A DNA stretch of 64,000 nt from Maritimibacter sp. GTDB lineage: Bacteria > Pseudomonadota > Alphaproteobacteria > Rhodobacterales > Rhodobacteraceae. Numbering within the stretch: position 1 is the stretch's first letter; every line of letters starts with the position of its first letter. The DNA is taken from positions 33,517 through 97,516 of the forward strand of contig NZVC01000009.1 of the NCBI GenBank assembly GCA_002701395.1. Reading direction: 5' to 3'. A model generated the notes under the pieces. It searched no databases, was not told the origin of the DNA, and saw only the letters and a list, made by a program, of their open reading frames with translations. This document shows positions 19,564 through 28,565 of the stretch, piece by piece. The position numbers and the translations under genes are program-made.

Positions 19564-21480
19564 ATGACGCATCCACTCACGAAACTCGGCGCCTCCACGG
19601 CGCTGATCACCCTGTTCGCCGCCGGTCCGCAGATCGCCGCCGCACAGACCATTCCGTCGTGCAACGGCGACGGTGCTGGCATCGCGTTGTCCGAGGTGAC
19701 GCCTGATCAGCTGAACGGCAACCAGTCGATTGACGATGTCGCGGCGATGGCCGCAAGCGGTCAGGTCTGCGTTCAGGACAACGGCAACATCCGCATGACG
19801 GGCGAAGGCTCGGCGGGCGCTGGTGCCGGCGCTGGCGCTGCACCCGAGCAACCGCAGAACGAAGACGCCGCGGCGGCGGAAGAAGCCCCCGCAGAGGACG
19901 CCCCCGCCGAGGACGTGGCCGAGGAAGAGACCCCCGCGCCCGAAGCGGCACCCGAGGCGGAACCCGAAGTGGCCGAGACGCCCGAGCCCGAGGCTGCCCC
20001 GGCAGAAGACGTGACGCCGGAATCGCTGGCCGAGGACCTTGGCGGCAATGCTGGCGCCGGGGCCGAGGCAGAGGCCGAGGTGACCGAAGCCCCCGCCGAG
20101 CCAGAGGTGGTAGAGGAAGAGACCGCCGAAGACGCGGCGCCCGAAGTCGAAGCCGAACCCGAAGTCGCGGAAACCCCCGAGGTCGAAGAAGCCCCGGAAG
20201 AGGTGACGCCCGAGTCGCTGGCCGATGACCTTGGCGGAGACGCCGCCGGCAACACCGAAGGTGCGACCGCTGTGACGGACGCCCCCGAGGAACCGGAAGC
20301 CCCCGAGGAAGAGGTGGCAGAGGAAGAAGCGCCCGCCGCCGAACCCGAAGAGGTCGCCGAAGACGCCGCGCCTGAAACCGATGCGGCCGACGATGACGTT
20401 GTCGTCGAGAACAACGGTCGCCCCGCCGCTGCAGCGTCTGCCGCCGCAGCGACCGAGGGCGAGGCCGAAGCGGTCGAAACCACCGAGACCACGGTCACCG
20501 AGGAAGACGCCCGGTCCAGCGACGAGGACTTCGCGGAAACGCCGGACGCCGCTCCTGCGGCGCGTAACAACGACGACGATGACCGTGGCGGCCTGTCGAA
20601 CTTCGAAAAGTTCGCGCTGGGCGCGGCTGGTCTGGTCGTTCTCAACGAACTGATCGGTCAGAACGACGAGGTGGTCGAAAACACCGGCGACCGTGTCGTG
20701 GTCCAGCGTCAGGACGGCAGCTACTACGTTCTGAAGGACGATGACGAACTGCTGCGCCGCCCCGGCGCGGACGTCCGCACCGAAACCTTCAGCGACGGCT
20801 CGACCCGCACCACGGTCACGCGCGACAACGGCGTGCAGGTCGTGACGGTCTCGGCCGCCGACGGCACGGTGCTGCGCCGCACCCGCCTGCTGCCCGACGG
20901 CCGCGAGGTGATCCTGTTCGACGACACCGTCGAAAGCCGCCCGGTGCGTCTGAGCGACCTGCCGCAACCCGCGCAAAGCCGCGAGATCGCGGTCGACAAC
21001 GACGCCGAACTTCGGGCCGCGCTCGAAGCAGAGCGCCGCGCGGATCTGGACCGGACCTTCACGCTGGGTCAGGTGCGCAACATCGAGCAGGTGCGCGAAC
21101 TGATGCCGGTGATCAACGTCGACGCCATCAACTTCGAAACCGGCTCGGCGGCGATCCGTCCCGAAGAGGCCGAAAGCCTCTATGCGCTGGGACGGGCGAT
21201 GGCCGACTTCATCGCCGAAAACCCGGACGAGCTGTTCCTGATCGAAGGCCACACCGATGCGGTCGGCAATGACGCGCTGAACCTTGCGCTGTCGGACCGC
21301 CGTGCGGAAAGCGTGGCGCTGGCGCTGTCGGAATACTTCGACGTTCCGCCGGAAAACATGGTCGTCCAAGGCTACGGCGAAGAGTTCCTGCTGGTCCCGA
21401 CGGGCGACGCGGAACGCGCGAACCGCCGCGCCGCCGTCCGCCGGATCACCCCGCTGCTGCAGACCGCAGCGGTGCGCTGA
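19564..21480 (+). CDS. OmpA-family protein with long acidic low-complexity region
   Basis: A 638-residue envelope protein. A signal peptide (ending near QIAAAQT) is followed by a short globular part and then about 260 residues rich in Glu, Ala and Pro, containing a 64-residue duplication marked by VTPESLAEDLGG and VTPESLADDLGG. A hydrophobic segment (FALGAAGLVVLNELIG) and a beta-rich region follow. The C-terminal OmpA/MotB domain (INFETGSAAIRPEEAESL, LIEGHTDAVGND, LSDRRAESVALAL) binds peptidoglycan. It has its own AAAGG-type site and a terminator. Confidence 0.88.
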   Translation: MTHPLTKLGASTALITLFAAGPQIAAAQTIPSCNGDGAGIALSEVTPDQLNGNQSIDDVAAMAASGQVCVQDNGNIRMTGEGSAGAGAGAGAAPEQPQNEDAAAAEEAPAEDAPAEDVAEEETPAPEAAPEAEPEVAETPEPEAAPAEDVTPESLAEDLGGNAGAGAEAEAEVTEAPAEPEVVEEETAEDAAPEVEAEPEVAETPEVEEAPEEVTPESLADDLGGDAAGNTEGATAVTDAPEEPEAPEEEVAEEEAPAAEPEEVAEDAAPETDAADDDVVVENNGRPAAAASAAAATEGEAEAVETTETTVTEEDARSSDEDFAETPDAAPAARNNDDDDRGGLSNFEKFALGAAGLVVLNELIGQNDEVVENTGDRVVVQRQDGSYYVLKDDDELLRRPGADVRTETFSDGSTRTTVTRDNGVQVVTVSAADGTVLRRTRLLPDGREVILFDDTVESRPVRLSDLPQPAQSREIAVDNDAELRAALEAERRADLDRTFTLGQVRNIEQVRELMPVINVDAINFETGSAAIRPEEAESLYALGRAMADFIAENPDELFLIEGHTDAVGNDALNLALSDRRAESVALALSEYFDVPPENMVVQGYGEEFLLVPTGDAERANRRAAVRRITPLLQTAAVR

Positions 21481-21515
21481 CCGGCCGCACAGGCTGACCT
21501 GAAGCGATCCTAACC

Positions 21516-21545
21516 GGGCGCGCCCTTCGCGGGGCGCGCCCTTTT
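21516..21545 (+). terminator. intrinsic terminator after the OmpA-family gene
   Basis: Two GGGCGCGCCC arms pair across a TTCGCG loop and are followed by TTTT, 35 bases after the stop. Confidence 0.85.
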
Positions 21546-21665
21546 CGTTGCCAAAACCGCGCCTTTGACGCCCGACCGCACGCTTCCCTCTGCGGGGGCG
21601 CACGGGTTTTCCGGTGGCGAAGCCGGATGCGCCACCCCATATTGCGCGCATCAGGAGGTGGTCCC

Positions 21666-22646
21666 ATGCAACAGGGTTTCGACGACATCCCGGAAATCGC
21701 GCTGGACTGGCATCGCGCCGGTAAGGGCGCGGTGATTGCCACGGTCGTGCAGACGTGGGGCTCGGCCCCGCGCCCGGTCGGCGCCATGCTTGCCGTGTCG
21801 GGCGAGGGCGAATTGATGGGCTCGGTCTCGGGCGGCTGCGTCGAAGGGGCGGTGGTGGCCGAGGCGTTCGATGCGCTGGACAGCGGCACCTCGAAGATCC
21901 TCGAATTCGGCGTCAGCGATGACGAGGCGTTCGCCGTCGGTCTTGCCTGTGGCGGCCAGATCCGGGTGATGGTGCAGCCCGTGGGCTCTGACAAGGGCCT
22001 GCCCGAGGACGTGCTGGCCGATCTCGTGACCGCGCGCGCGGCCCGCACGCCGATTGCCCATGTCGTCGACACCAACGACTGGTCCCGCCGCACCGCGACC
22101 CCCGCCGAGTTCCCCGACCGCTTCCGCATGGACCGCTCCGGGTTCGAGGAAGACGCAACCACCTTCGTCGCGATCCACAACCCGCCGCTGCGGATGGCGG
22201 TTGTGGGGGCGGTGCATATCTCGCAGCCGTTGCTGCAAATGGCGCGTCTGGCGGGATACGATCCCTTCCTCGTCGACCCGCGCGAGGCGTTCGCGTCCGA
22301 AAGCCGGTTCCCCGACGAAACGATCAGCCACGACTGGCCGGACGAGGCGCTGGCCGCCTACGGGCTGGACGCGCGCACGGCGGTGGTGACGCTGACCCAC
22401 GACCCCAAGATCGACGACCCGGCGATCGCGGCGGCGCTGAAATCCGACGTCTTCTATCTTGGCAGCCTCGGCTCGAAGCGGACCCACGCCAAGCGCGTGG
22501 CGCGGCTGGAAGAGGCCGGGTTCACCGCCGACCAGATCGCACGGATTCACGCGCCGGTCGGGCTGGACATCGGGGCGATGTCGCCCGCCGAGATCGCCAT
22601 TTCCGTGATGGCCCAGATCACGCAGGTGCTGCGGAAGGGCGCATGA
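21666..22646 (+). CDS. XdhC/CoxI-family molybdenum cofactor maturation protein
   Basis: A 326-residue protein of the XdhC family, which binds and sulfurates molybdenum cofactor for xanthine dehydrogenase-type enzymes. The N-terminal domain carries TWGSAPRPVGAMLAV and GSVSGGCVEGAV (the conserved Cys in SGGCVE), and the C-terminal Rossmann domain carries VVGAVHISQPLLQMA and YLGSLGSKRTHAKR. An AGGAGG site lies 7 bases before the ATG. The next gene overlaps by ATGA, so the two are translationally coupled. Confidence 0.92.
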   Translation: MQQGFDDIPEIALDWHRAGKGAVIATVVQTWGSAPRPVGAMLAVSGEGELMGSVSGGCVEGAVVAEAFDALDSGTSKILEFGVSDDEAFAVGLACGGQIRVMVQPVGSDKGLPEDVLADLVTARAARTPIAHVVDTNDWSRRTATPAEFPDRFRMDRSGFEEDATTFVAIHNPPLRMAVVGAVHISQPLLQMARLAGYDPFLVDPREAFASESRFPDETISHDWPDEALAAYGLDARTAVVTLTHDPKIDDPAIAAALKSDVFYLGSLGSKRTHAKRVARLEEAGFTADQIARIHAPVGLDIGAMSPAEIAISVMAQITQVLRKGA

Positions 22647-23638
22647 GGTTCGGTCCTGTTCCTCTGGACGAAGCGGGCGGCGCCGTTTTGGCGCACTCGC
22701 TTCAGCTTGGCGCGAAGAAGCTGCGCAAGGGCCGCGTGCTGGACGCAGACGACATCGACGCCATGCGCGCCGAGGGGCTGACCGAGGTCATCGTCGCGCG
22801 GCTGGACACCGGCGATCTGGCCGAGGACCCGGCAGCCCAACGCATCGCCGACGCGATGGTGCCCGACCCGGACGCGGTGCACCTGCGGATGACCAAGGCC
22901 AGCACGGGCCGGGTGAACTTGTATTCCACCGCCCCCGGCGTGCTGGAACTGGACGTCGCCCGGATCGAGGCCGCGAACCGGATCGACCCGCTGGTCACCG
23001 TCGCCACGCTGCCGCCCTTCGCGCGCTGCGGCGACCGGACGATGGTGGCGACGGTCAAGATCATCTCTTACGGCGTGGCCGAAGCGTCGGTCGCCGCCGC
23101 CGAGGACGCGATCCGCGACGCGATGCGGCTGTGCCCGGTGACCCTGCGCACGGCGACGCTGATCCAGACGGACATCGGCGCCGGGGCCGGGAAGGGCGAG
23201 GACGCGATGCGCACCCGGCTGGAAACGCTGGGGATGGACCTGATCGCGACCCGCACCGTGCCGCACCGCACAGCCCCGCTGGCCGAGGCGGTGACACAGG
23301 CCGAGGGCGATCTTGTCCTGATCCTGACGGCATCGGCCACCTCTGACCCGCACGACGTGGCGCCGGAAGCGGTGCGCGCGGCGGGCGGAGAGGTCACGCG
23401 GTTCGGAATGCCGGTGGACCCGGGCAACCTGCTGTTCCTTGGCGCGCAAGGCGGGCGGCCGGTGATCGGCCTGCCGGGCTGCGCGCGGTCCCCGGCGCTG
23501 AACGGGGCCGACTGGGTGCTGGAACGGGTGGCCTGCGGGCTGGACGTCAGCGACACCGATATCGCCGCGATGGGCGTGGGCGGTCTGCTGAAGGAAAGTC
23601 CGGCGCGCCCGCATCCGCGCGAACGAAAGTCGCGCTAG
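22643..23638 (+). CDS. molybdopterin-binding (MoeA/MogA-like) protein, without nucleotidyltransferase domain
   Basis: A 331-residue protein beginning FGPVPLDEAGGAVLAHSLQLG with a MoCF/MoeA-like body (TLIQTDIGAGAGKGEDAM, ILTASATSDPHDVAPEAV, VIGLPGCARSPALNGADW). In relatives this protein is often fused to a C-terminal MobA/MocA-type nucleotidyltransferase, giving over 500 residues. Here it stops at LLKESPARPHPRERKSR, right where that domain would begin. It is coupled to XdhC, supporting a role in cofactor delivery for a molybdenum hydroxylase encoded elsewhere. Confidence 0.82.
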   Translation: MRFGPVPLDEAGGAVLAHSLQLGAKKLRKGRVLDADDIDAMRAEGLTEVIVARLDTGDLAEDPAAQRIADAMVPDPDAVHLRMTKASTGRVNLYSTAPGVLELDVARIEAANRIDPLVTVATLPPFARCGDRTMVATVKIISYGVAEASVAAAEDAIRDAMRLCPVTLRTATLIQTDIGAGAGKGEDAMRTRLETLGMDLIATRTVPHRTAPLAEAVTQAEGDLVLILTASATSDPHDVAPEAVRAAGGEVTRFGMPVDPGNLLFLGAQGGRPVIGLPGCARSPALNGADWVLERVACGLDVSDTDIAAMGVGGLLKESPARPHPRERKSR

Positions 23639-23646
23639 GGGGCGTT

Positions 23647-23699
23647 GGTTCCGCCTGTGCGGAACCGGGAAAGACCCGGCGACACAAGGCCGCCGGGTC
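23647..23699. terminator. two hairpins between convergent genes
   Basis: A perfect stem (GGTTCCGC, CTGT loop, GCGGAACC; 23647-23666) and a second one (GACCCGGCG, 9-base loop, CGCCGGGTC; 23673-23699) fill the gap between the molybdopterin-binding gene and the SPOR gene. Neither has a long T-run, so termination is likely but not certain. Confidence 0.6.
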
Positions 23700-23708
23700 G
23701 CAAGACGG

Positions 23709-25562
23709 TTACGGCCAGCAGCTGACCAGAACGGTAACCTTCGCGGCATAGGCGGCAAGATCCTCGCCCGACAGCCGCGCGATCTCGGTCGAGGCTGCGG
23801 GCGACACGCCGTTGTTCGACAGGAACTCCGCGACCGCGGTGCCCGCGGCGGTGAAGGTCACGTCCTCGGGCAGGCGCTTGCCTTCCGGGTTCTCGGCGGG
23901 CAGCAGCATCCCGACGACCGCGCCGGTGCCATCCAGAACCGGACCGCCCGCGTCGCCGGCGCTGGCATCCAGCGCAAGACGGTTCAGGCCGGGTTCGCCG
24001 TTCAGCCCCTGCGCATCGGCGAAGGTTCCATAGGTCAGCGTCGGGGCGCTGAGCAGCCCTTCATAGCTGTAGCCCGACACGGCGATTTCCGACTGCAAAC
24101 GCACCGGGGCGGACTGGAACCGGGCAAAGTCCAGCGGCGCCAGCCGTTCCTGCGGTTGCAGCAGGGCAAGGCCAAGGCCCGTGTCCTCGGCCACCACGTC
24201 AGCGGTGTACACCTCGTCCAGCGAGATCCGGCCACAGCCCGCGACCGCCTCGGTCGTGGTCAGGACCATGCCGCTGTTGTCGACGAAGAACCCCGACCGC
24301 GAGCTGGTGGGGCGGCGGATCTTCAGGCCCGAGATCAGGTCGACCGACCGGTCCAGCGCGGCGTCGCCGATGGTGTCGGGCAGCACCGCGCCCGGAACCG
24401 CGCGGAAGCTGTCGCGCATCGCGCGCAGCGCCACGTCGAAACGGCGGTCCTCGCCAGCGGGCCAGATCAGGGTGAACCCCTTAAGCGCGCCGCCCGTCAG
24501 CACCGCGTAGGTGTAGCTTTTGATGCGGTTGTTCTCGCCCGTCAGGGTGAAGCTGTTGGCGGTGCGATTGCGCTCGCCCTCGACCGGGACGATTTCAAGC
24601 GTCTGCATGATGTCGTACAGGCCAAGCAGCGTCGACTCGGTGCCGGTCTGGCTGATCAGCAGGACGCGGACACCGCTGTCGTTGATCGACTCGTAATGCG
24701 CGAAGGGCGGCTCGTAGCGGTCGAACTCGACCATCGCCAGCGGCATGGTCATCTCGATCCCCGCCGTCTCGTCCATCCGCAGGCCAAGGCCCAGCGAGGA
24801 CAGCACCGACTGGTAGCTGCCGACAAGGCGGTCCCGCTGCATCGTGGTCAGCACGCCGGTGACGGGCAGGCCCTCGGCTTCTTGCCAAGCGGCCATCGAC
24901 CGTCGGGTGCCGGGGCCGATCGCGGCGTCGATGGCGCCGGCGTAAAAGCCGAACCATTGCAGCGCGCGCTGCAGTTCCATCTTGGCCTCGCGGGTCAGCG
25001 CGGCCTCGGACTGATAGGCCTGCTGCTGGGTCTCGGTGTCTTCGATGACTTCGGGCTCTGCCACGATCTCGGGCTCGGGTTCCGCCACGACCTCGGGCTC
25101 TGCCTCGGTCACCAGCGGGATCTCGTTGGTCTGTTCCGCCTCGGGCGCTTCTGCCTCGGCCTCTGCTTCAGCTTGGGTCTGGCCCTGCGCCTGCGTTCCC
25201 GTCGGCGTGTCCGTGTCCGTCTGGGTGCCAAGCGCGTTGGCGCCCACCGGATAGAACTGCTGGGTATAGGCGGCAGCCTCGGTCAGGAAGCTGTCGGGCG
25301 GGATGGCACCCTGCGCGCGCAGCTGCGCCAGCGCCTGAATCGCCTGTTCCTCGGTGTAGGGGCCAAGCGCGATCCCGTACCAGCCGCTGGCCATGCGGAA
25401 ACCGTTCACCTCGGTCAGGTTCGCGGCATAAGTCCGCGCCGCCTGCGTGGCCGAATTCAGGTCGGGCCGGGCCTCGAGCTGGATGAATGTGCCCTGCGCC
25501 GCGGCGACGCCGGCCCAGACAATGAAAACAAGTGAATAAAGGGCGGAAAAGGCCTTCTTCAT
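23709..25562 (-). CDS. SPOR and peptidoglycan-binding protein with degenerate trypsin-like domain
   Basis: A 617-residue exported protein: signal peptide (ending GVAAAQ), SPOR-like domain (about residues 25-95, SGWYGIALGPYTEEQAIQAL), acidic linker, PG_binding_1 domain (about 195-255, GFYAGAIDAAIGPGTRRSMAAW), a middle region and a trypsin-like fold (about 415-580). All three catalytic positions look replaced: TTTEAVAGC where a His is expected, TGLGLALLQ where an Asp is expected, and GDAGGPV (Ala538) instead of GDSGGPV. It is therefore likely a cell-wall-bound scaffold rather than a protease. The final Cys (VLVSCWP) could form a disulfide. Confidence 0.8.
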   Translation of the reverse strand: MKKAFSALYSLVFIVWAGVAAAQGTFIQLEARPDLNSATQAARTYAANLTEVNGFRMASGWYGIALGPYTEEQAIQALAQLRAQGAIPPDSFLTEAAAYTQQFYPVGANALGTQTDTDTPTGTQAQGQTQAEAEAEAEAPEAEQTNEIPLVTEAEPEVVAEPEPEIVAEPEVIEDTETQQQAYQSEAALTREAKMELQRALQWFGFYAGAIDAAIGPGTRRSMAAWQEAEGLPVTGVLTTMQRDRLVGSYQSVLSSLGLGLRMDETAGIEMTMPLAMVEFDRYEPPFAHYESINDSGVRVLLISQTGTESTLLGLYDIMQTLEIVPVEGERNRTANSFTLTGENNRIKSYTYAVLTGGALKGFTLIWPAGEDRRFDVALRAMRDSFRAVPGAVLPDTIGDAALDRSVDLISGLKIRRPTSSRSGFFVDNSGMVLTTTEAVAGCGRISLDEVYTADVVAEDTGLGLALLQPQERLAPLDFARFQSAPVRLQSEIAVSGYSYEGLLSAPTLTYGTFADAQGLNGEPGLNRLALDASAGDAGGPVLDGTGAVVGMLLPAENPEGKRLPEDVTFTAAGTAVAEFLSNNGVSPAASTEIARLSGEDLAAYAAKVTVLVSCWP

Positions 25563-25721
25563 CGGTACGATTTCCCCTGAACGCTAGGCACGGTATTTTG
25601 ATCCCATCCTTTCAAAGCGGGAACGGTCCGAAGGTCAACAACCCGTTGCGAAGGTTGATTGACCCTATCCATCCTGTTGCCTATTCAGAACGCGATTTTC
25701 ACGAACACGTCAGGACGGACG

Positions 25722-26654
25722 ATGGGCGACGCGCCGAAGAGTTTCCAGGAGATCATCCTGCGGCTCCAGAGCTACTGGGCCAAGGCCGGCTGTGCTGTGC
25801 TGCAGCCCTATGACATGGAGGTCGGCGCAGGCACCTTCCATCCCGCGACGACGCTGCGCAGCCTCGGCACCCGGCCGTGGGCGGCGGCCTATGTCCAGCC
25901 CTCGCGCCGACCGACCGACGGCCGCTATGGCGAGAACCCGAACCGGCTGCAGCACTATTACCAGTATCAGGTCATCATCAAACCGTCGCCGCCGGACCTT
26001 CAGGCCTTGTATCTTGGGTCGTTGGAAGCGATCGGCATCGACATGTCGCTGCACGACATCCGCTTCGTCGAGGACGACTGGGAAAGCCCGACGCTGGGCG
26101 CGTGGGGCCTTGGCTGGGAAGTCTGGTGCGACGGCATGGAAGTGTCGCAGTTCACCTATTTCCAGCAGGTCGGCGGCCACGACTGCCACCCTGTCTCGGG
26201 CGAACTGACCTATGGGCTGGAGCGGCTGGCGATGTACGTTCTGGGCATCGACCACGTGATGGAGATGCCGTTCAACGATCCGCAAACGCCGATCGCGCTG
26301 ACCTATGGCGACGTGTTCAAGCAGACCGAAGAAGAATATTCGCGGTTCAATTTCGACACGGCGAATACCGACATCCTGCTGAAACAGTTCGAAGAGGCCG
26401 AAGCTGAATGTGCCCGGATCCTGAACGAACCGGTGATGGACCCGAAAACCGGCAAGCGCATCATCATGGTGCACCCGGCCTATGACTTCTGCATCAAGGC
26501 CTCGCACCTGTTCAACCTGCTGGACGCGCGGGGCGTGATCTCGGTCACGGAACGGCAGGCCTATATCGGCCGCGTCCGGGCGCTGGCCAAGCAATGTGCC
26601 GACGCTTTCGTGCAGACGGGGTCCGGCGGCTACGTGGCCGAAGATGCGGCCTGA
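25722..26654 (+). CDS. glyQ: glycine--tRNA ligase alpha subunit
   Basis: A 310-residue subunit that activates glycine. [64 protein letters not shown] and [13 protein letters not shown] are family signatures. The ATG at 25722, with CAGGAC upstream, gives the standard start. The beta subunit glyS is 1.9 kb downstream, with three small genes between. Confidence 0.98.
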   Translation: MGDAPKSFQEIILRLQSYWAKAGCAVLQPYDMEVGAGTFHPATTLRSLGTRPWAAAYVQPSRRPTDGRYGENPNRLQHYYQYQVIIKPSPPDLQALYLGSLEAIGIDMSLHDIRFVEDDWESPTLGAWGLGWEVWCDGMEVSQFTYFQQVGGHDCHPVSGELTYGLERLAMYVLGIDHVMEMPFNDPQTPIALTYGDVFKQTEEEYSRFNFDTANTDILLKQFEEAEAECARILNEPVMDPKTGKRIIMVHPAYDFCIKASHLFNLLDARGVISVTERQAYIGRVRALAKQCADAFVQTGSGGYVAEDAA

Positions 26655-27111
26655 GGGCAGCGTCGAATACCTGACCCGCTCGGCGCCGCAATACGGTGTC
26701 GGGTGCCGGGGCCAGTCGAACCTGCAAGGGGCCGACACCTCGATCTACGCCGCCCGCTGCACCGGCGTGTCCGACGGCTTCTTCGGCGGCGGGGCGGACA
26801 CCTTGTCCGGCCTGACCACGCATGTCGTCTTGTTCGACCGGGCAACCCTGTCGGGCCGCCGCGCGGGCCTTGGACCGTTTGCCAAGCTTTACCTCGAAGG
26901 GGACCGCCCGGAATGGGCGGTGCTGTTCCTGCCAGTCTCGGGCGGGTTCATCGACCGGGTCTTCGGCCACGCGCTGAAGATCCAGATGGTGTTCGACAAG
27001 GGCTGGGACGCGTTCTCGGGAGGGGCACAGATCGACGAGCAGGGCGACAGCTATCTGTTCGCCGAGGCGCTGCGCTATGTCGTTGCGGTGGACTCCCCGC
27101 GCGAGGCCTAA
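26644..27111 (+). CDS. hypothetical protein
   Basis: A 155-residue protein of no family I recognise. Its ATG lies within the last codons of glyQ (11-base overlap, different frame), so it is probably coupled. It begins [20 protein letters not shown], has a Gly-rich middle and ends with alternating hydrophobic strands ([19 protein letters not shown]). There is no signal peptide or membrane segment. Synteny inside the glyQ-glyS block is the only functional hint. Confidence 0.65.
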   Translation: MRPEGSVEYLTRSAPQYGVGCRGQSNLQGADTSIYAARCTGVSDGFFGGGADTLSGLTTHVVLFDRATLSGRRAGLGPFAKLYLEGDRPEWAVLFLPVSGGFIDRVFGHALKIQMVFDKGWDAFSGGAQIDEQGDSYLFAEALRYVVAVDSPREA

Positions 27112-27114
27112 TCG

Positions 27115-27948
27115 TTAACGCGGGTCGGGGCCGGGAAAGATCCCGTGTTCGGTCCACGTCTTGCCCGTGCTGCGCGCGGCGCCGATCATCTCGCGCTGGC
27201 GGCGGATCGCCTCGGCATCGCGATAGCCGCGCGGGTGATCCAGATGCACGGCGGGCGCGGTGAACCGCAGGCGCCGTCCTTTGACGCCGCTGTTCGACAG
27301 ACGGATGCCGAATTCCTTGTCGCCGCCGCCGTAGGCCATCGTCTCGTCAAAGCCGTTCACCGACAGGATCGCATCCCGCAAGGCCGAGGCGTTGGACCCC
27401 ATCCACGTGATCCGGATCGGGTACAGCGCATCCAGCGCCGACTGGACGGGCAGGGGGAACGGCATCGACTTCAGCCACGTCGTCGTGCGGTCGAACGTGC
27501 CGCGCGCCTTCAGCCAGTCCTGTTGGAACACCCGCCCGGTGGCCACGTCGCCCTCGGTCACGTTCTTCGTCGCGGCGTCGGTCAGCCGGATCAGGCTGCC
27601 GCTGCAAAACCGGTCCGGCCGTACCATTTGCCGGTGGCGCGCGACGAAGCCCGGCGCCAGCAGGCAGTCGCCGTCGGTATAGATCAGGTGATCGGCATCC
27701 GAGCTTTCGGTCGCCCGGTTCAGGATCACGTTCTTCCGAAACCCGTCGTCCGCGTGCCAGACATGGCGCACCGGGATCTTCGGGTGCGCGGTGCGGAACG
27801 CCTCGATCACCCGCAACGTCTCGGGGCCGGACCCGTCGTCGGCGATGGCGATGCTGTCGGGCCGGACATCCTGCCCAAGGATGCCGGTCAGCGTCAGGTG
27901 CAGGAACCTTGGCGCGTTATAGGTAGAGATGATGATCTCGGTCCGCAT
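27115..27948 (-). CDS. glycosyltransferase family 2 protein
   Basis: A 277-residue GT-A fold transferase. It begins TEIIISTYNAPRFLHLTL, with the nucleotide-sugar site AIADDGSGPET, the metal-binding DxD-type motif IYTDGDCLLAPGF, and MGSNASALRDAILSVNGFDE with GGGDKEFGIRL as in the catalytic region of surface-polysaccharide transferases. The sugar donor and acceptor are unknown. It is inserted antisense between glyQ and glyS. Confidence 0.85.
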   Translation of the reverse strand: MRTEIIISTYNAPRFLHLTLTGILGQDVRPDSIAIADDGSGPETLRVIEAFRTAHPKIPVRHVWHADDGFRKNVILNRATESSDADHLIYTDGDCLLAPGFVARHRQMVRPDRFCSGSLIRLTDAATKNVTEGDVATGRVFQQDWLKARGTFDRTTTWLKSMPFPLPVQSALDALYPIRITWMGSNASALRDAILSVNGFDETMAYGGGDKEFGIRLSNSGVKGRRLRFTAPAVHLDHPRGYRDAEAIRRQREMIGAARSTGKTWTEHGIFPGPDPR

Positions 27949-28093
27949 GGGGCGGAAATGGCACGTTTGCGGGCGGCCGACAATCGGGAATGGCGTGGGC
28001 CGCGAAGCGGCGCGACGCCCGCGTTTGTTGCCGAAGACGCTTGCAAGCCGCCCCCGTTCGGTCTACCCGACAACCCCGTCCGGAGGCCTATTC

Positions 28094-28564
28094 ATGAACG
28101 GAAAACTGGTAGGAGGCGTGATCGTGCTCGCTGCGCTCGTGACCGGCATCTCGATCTATTATCTGCAGGTCTATGCCTTCTATGTGCAACTCGATCCCGC
28201 CGAGGTCGAGATCCGCATGACCGGCATCGCCAGCGAGGAACCCGAACCGATCCTGACCGACGCGCTGCAGGCGATCGACGGCGACAGTTCCCCGATCCGG
28301 TTCCGCGCCTGTTTCGAAACCGGGCGGTCCATCGCCGGGCTGACGGAACAGTTCGTGATCTACGACGCCGCCGACCCTCTGAACGCGCCCGAATGGTTCG
28401 ACTGCTTCGACGCCCGCGAGATCGGCGAGGCGCTGGCCGCAGGCGACGCCATCGCCTTTCTGGGCGAGAAGAACATACACGACGGGGTTGACCGCGTGGT
28501 CGCCGTCTTCGATGACGGGCGCGCCTACGCGTGGCACCAGCTGAACGAGACATACCAGGACTGA
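28094..28564 (+). CDS. single-pass membrane protein, DUF6446-like
   Basis: A 156-residue protein with one N-terminal membrane anchor (about residues 5-25, VGGVIVLAALVTGISIYYLQVYAF) and a soluble domain containing RFRACFETGRSI and PEWFDCFDAREIGEAL. I associate this with the DUF6446 family found beside glyS in Rhodobacteraceae. A CGGAGG site precedes the ATG. glyS starts 1 base after its stop, so the two are co-transcribed. The function is unknown. Confidence 0.75.
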   Translation: MNGKLVGGVIVLAALVTGISIYYLQVYAFYVQLDPAEVEIRMTGIASEEPEPILTDALQAIDGDSSPIRFRACFETGRSIAGLTEQFVIYDAADPLNAPEWFDCFDAREIGEALAAGDAIAFLGEKNIHDGVDRVVAVFDDGRAYAWHQLNETYQD

Positions 28565-28565
28565 C

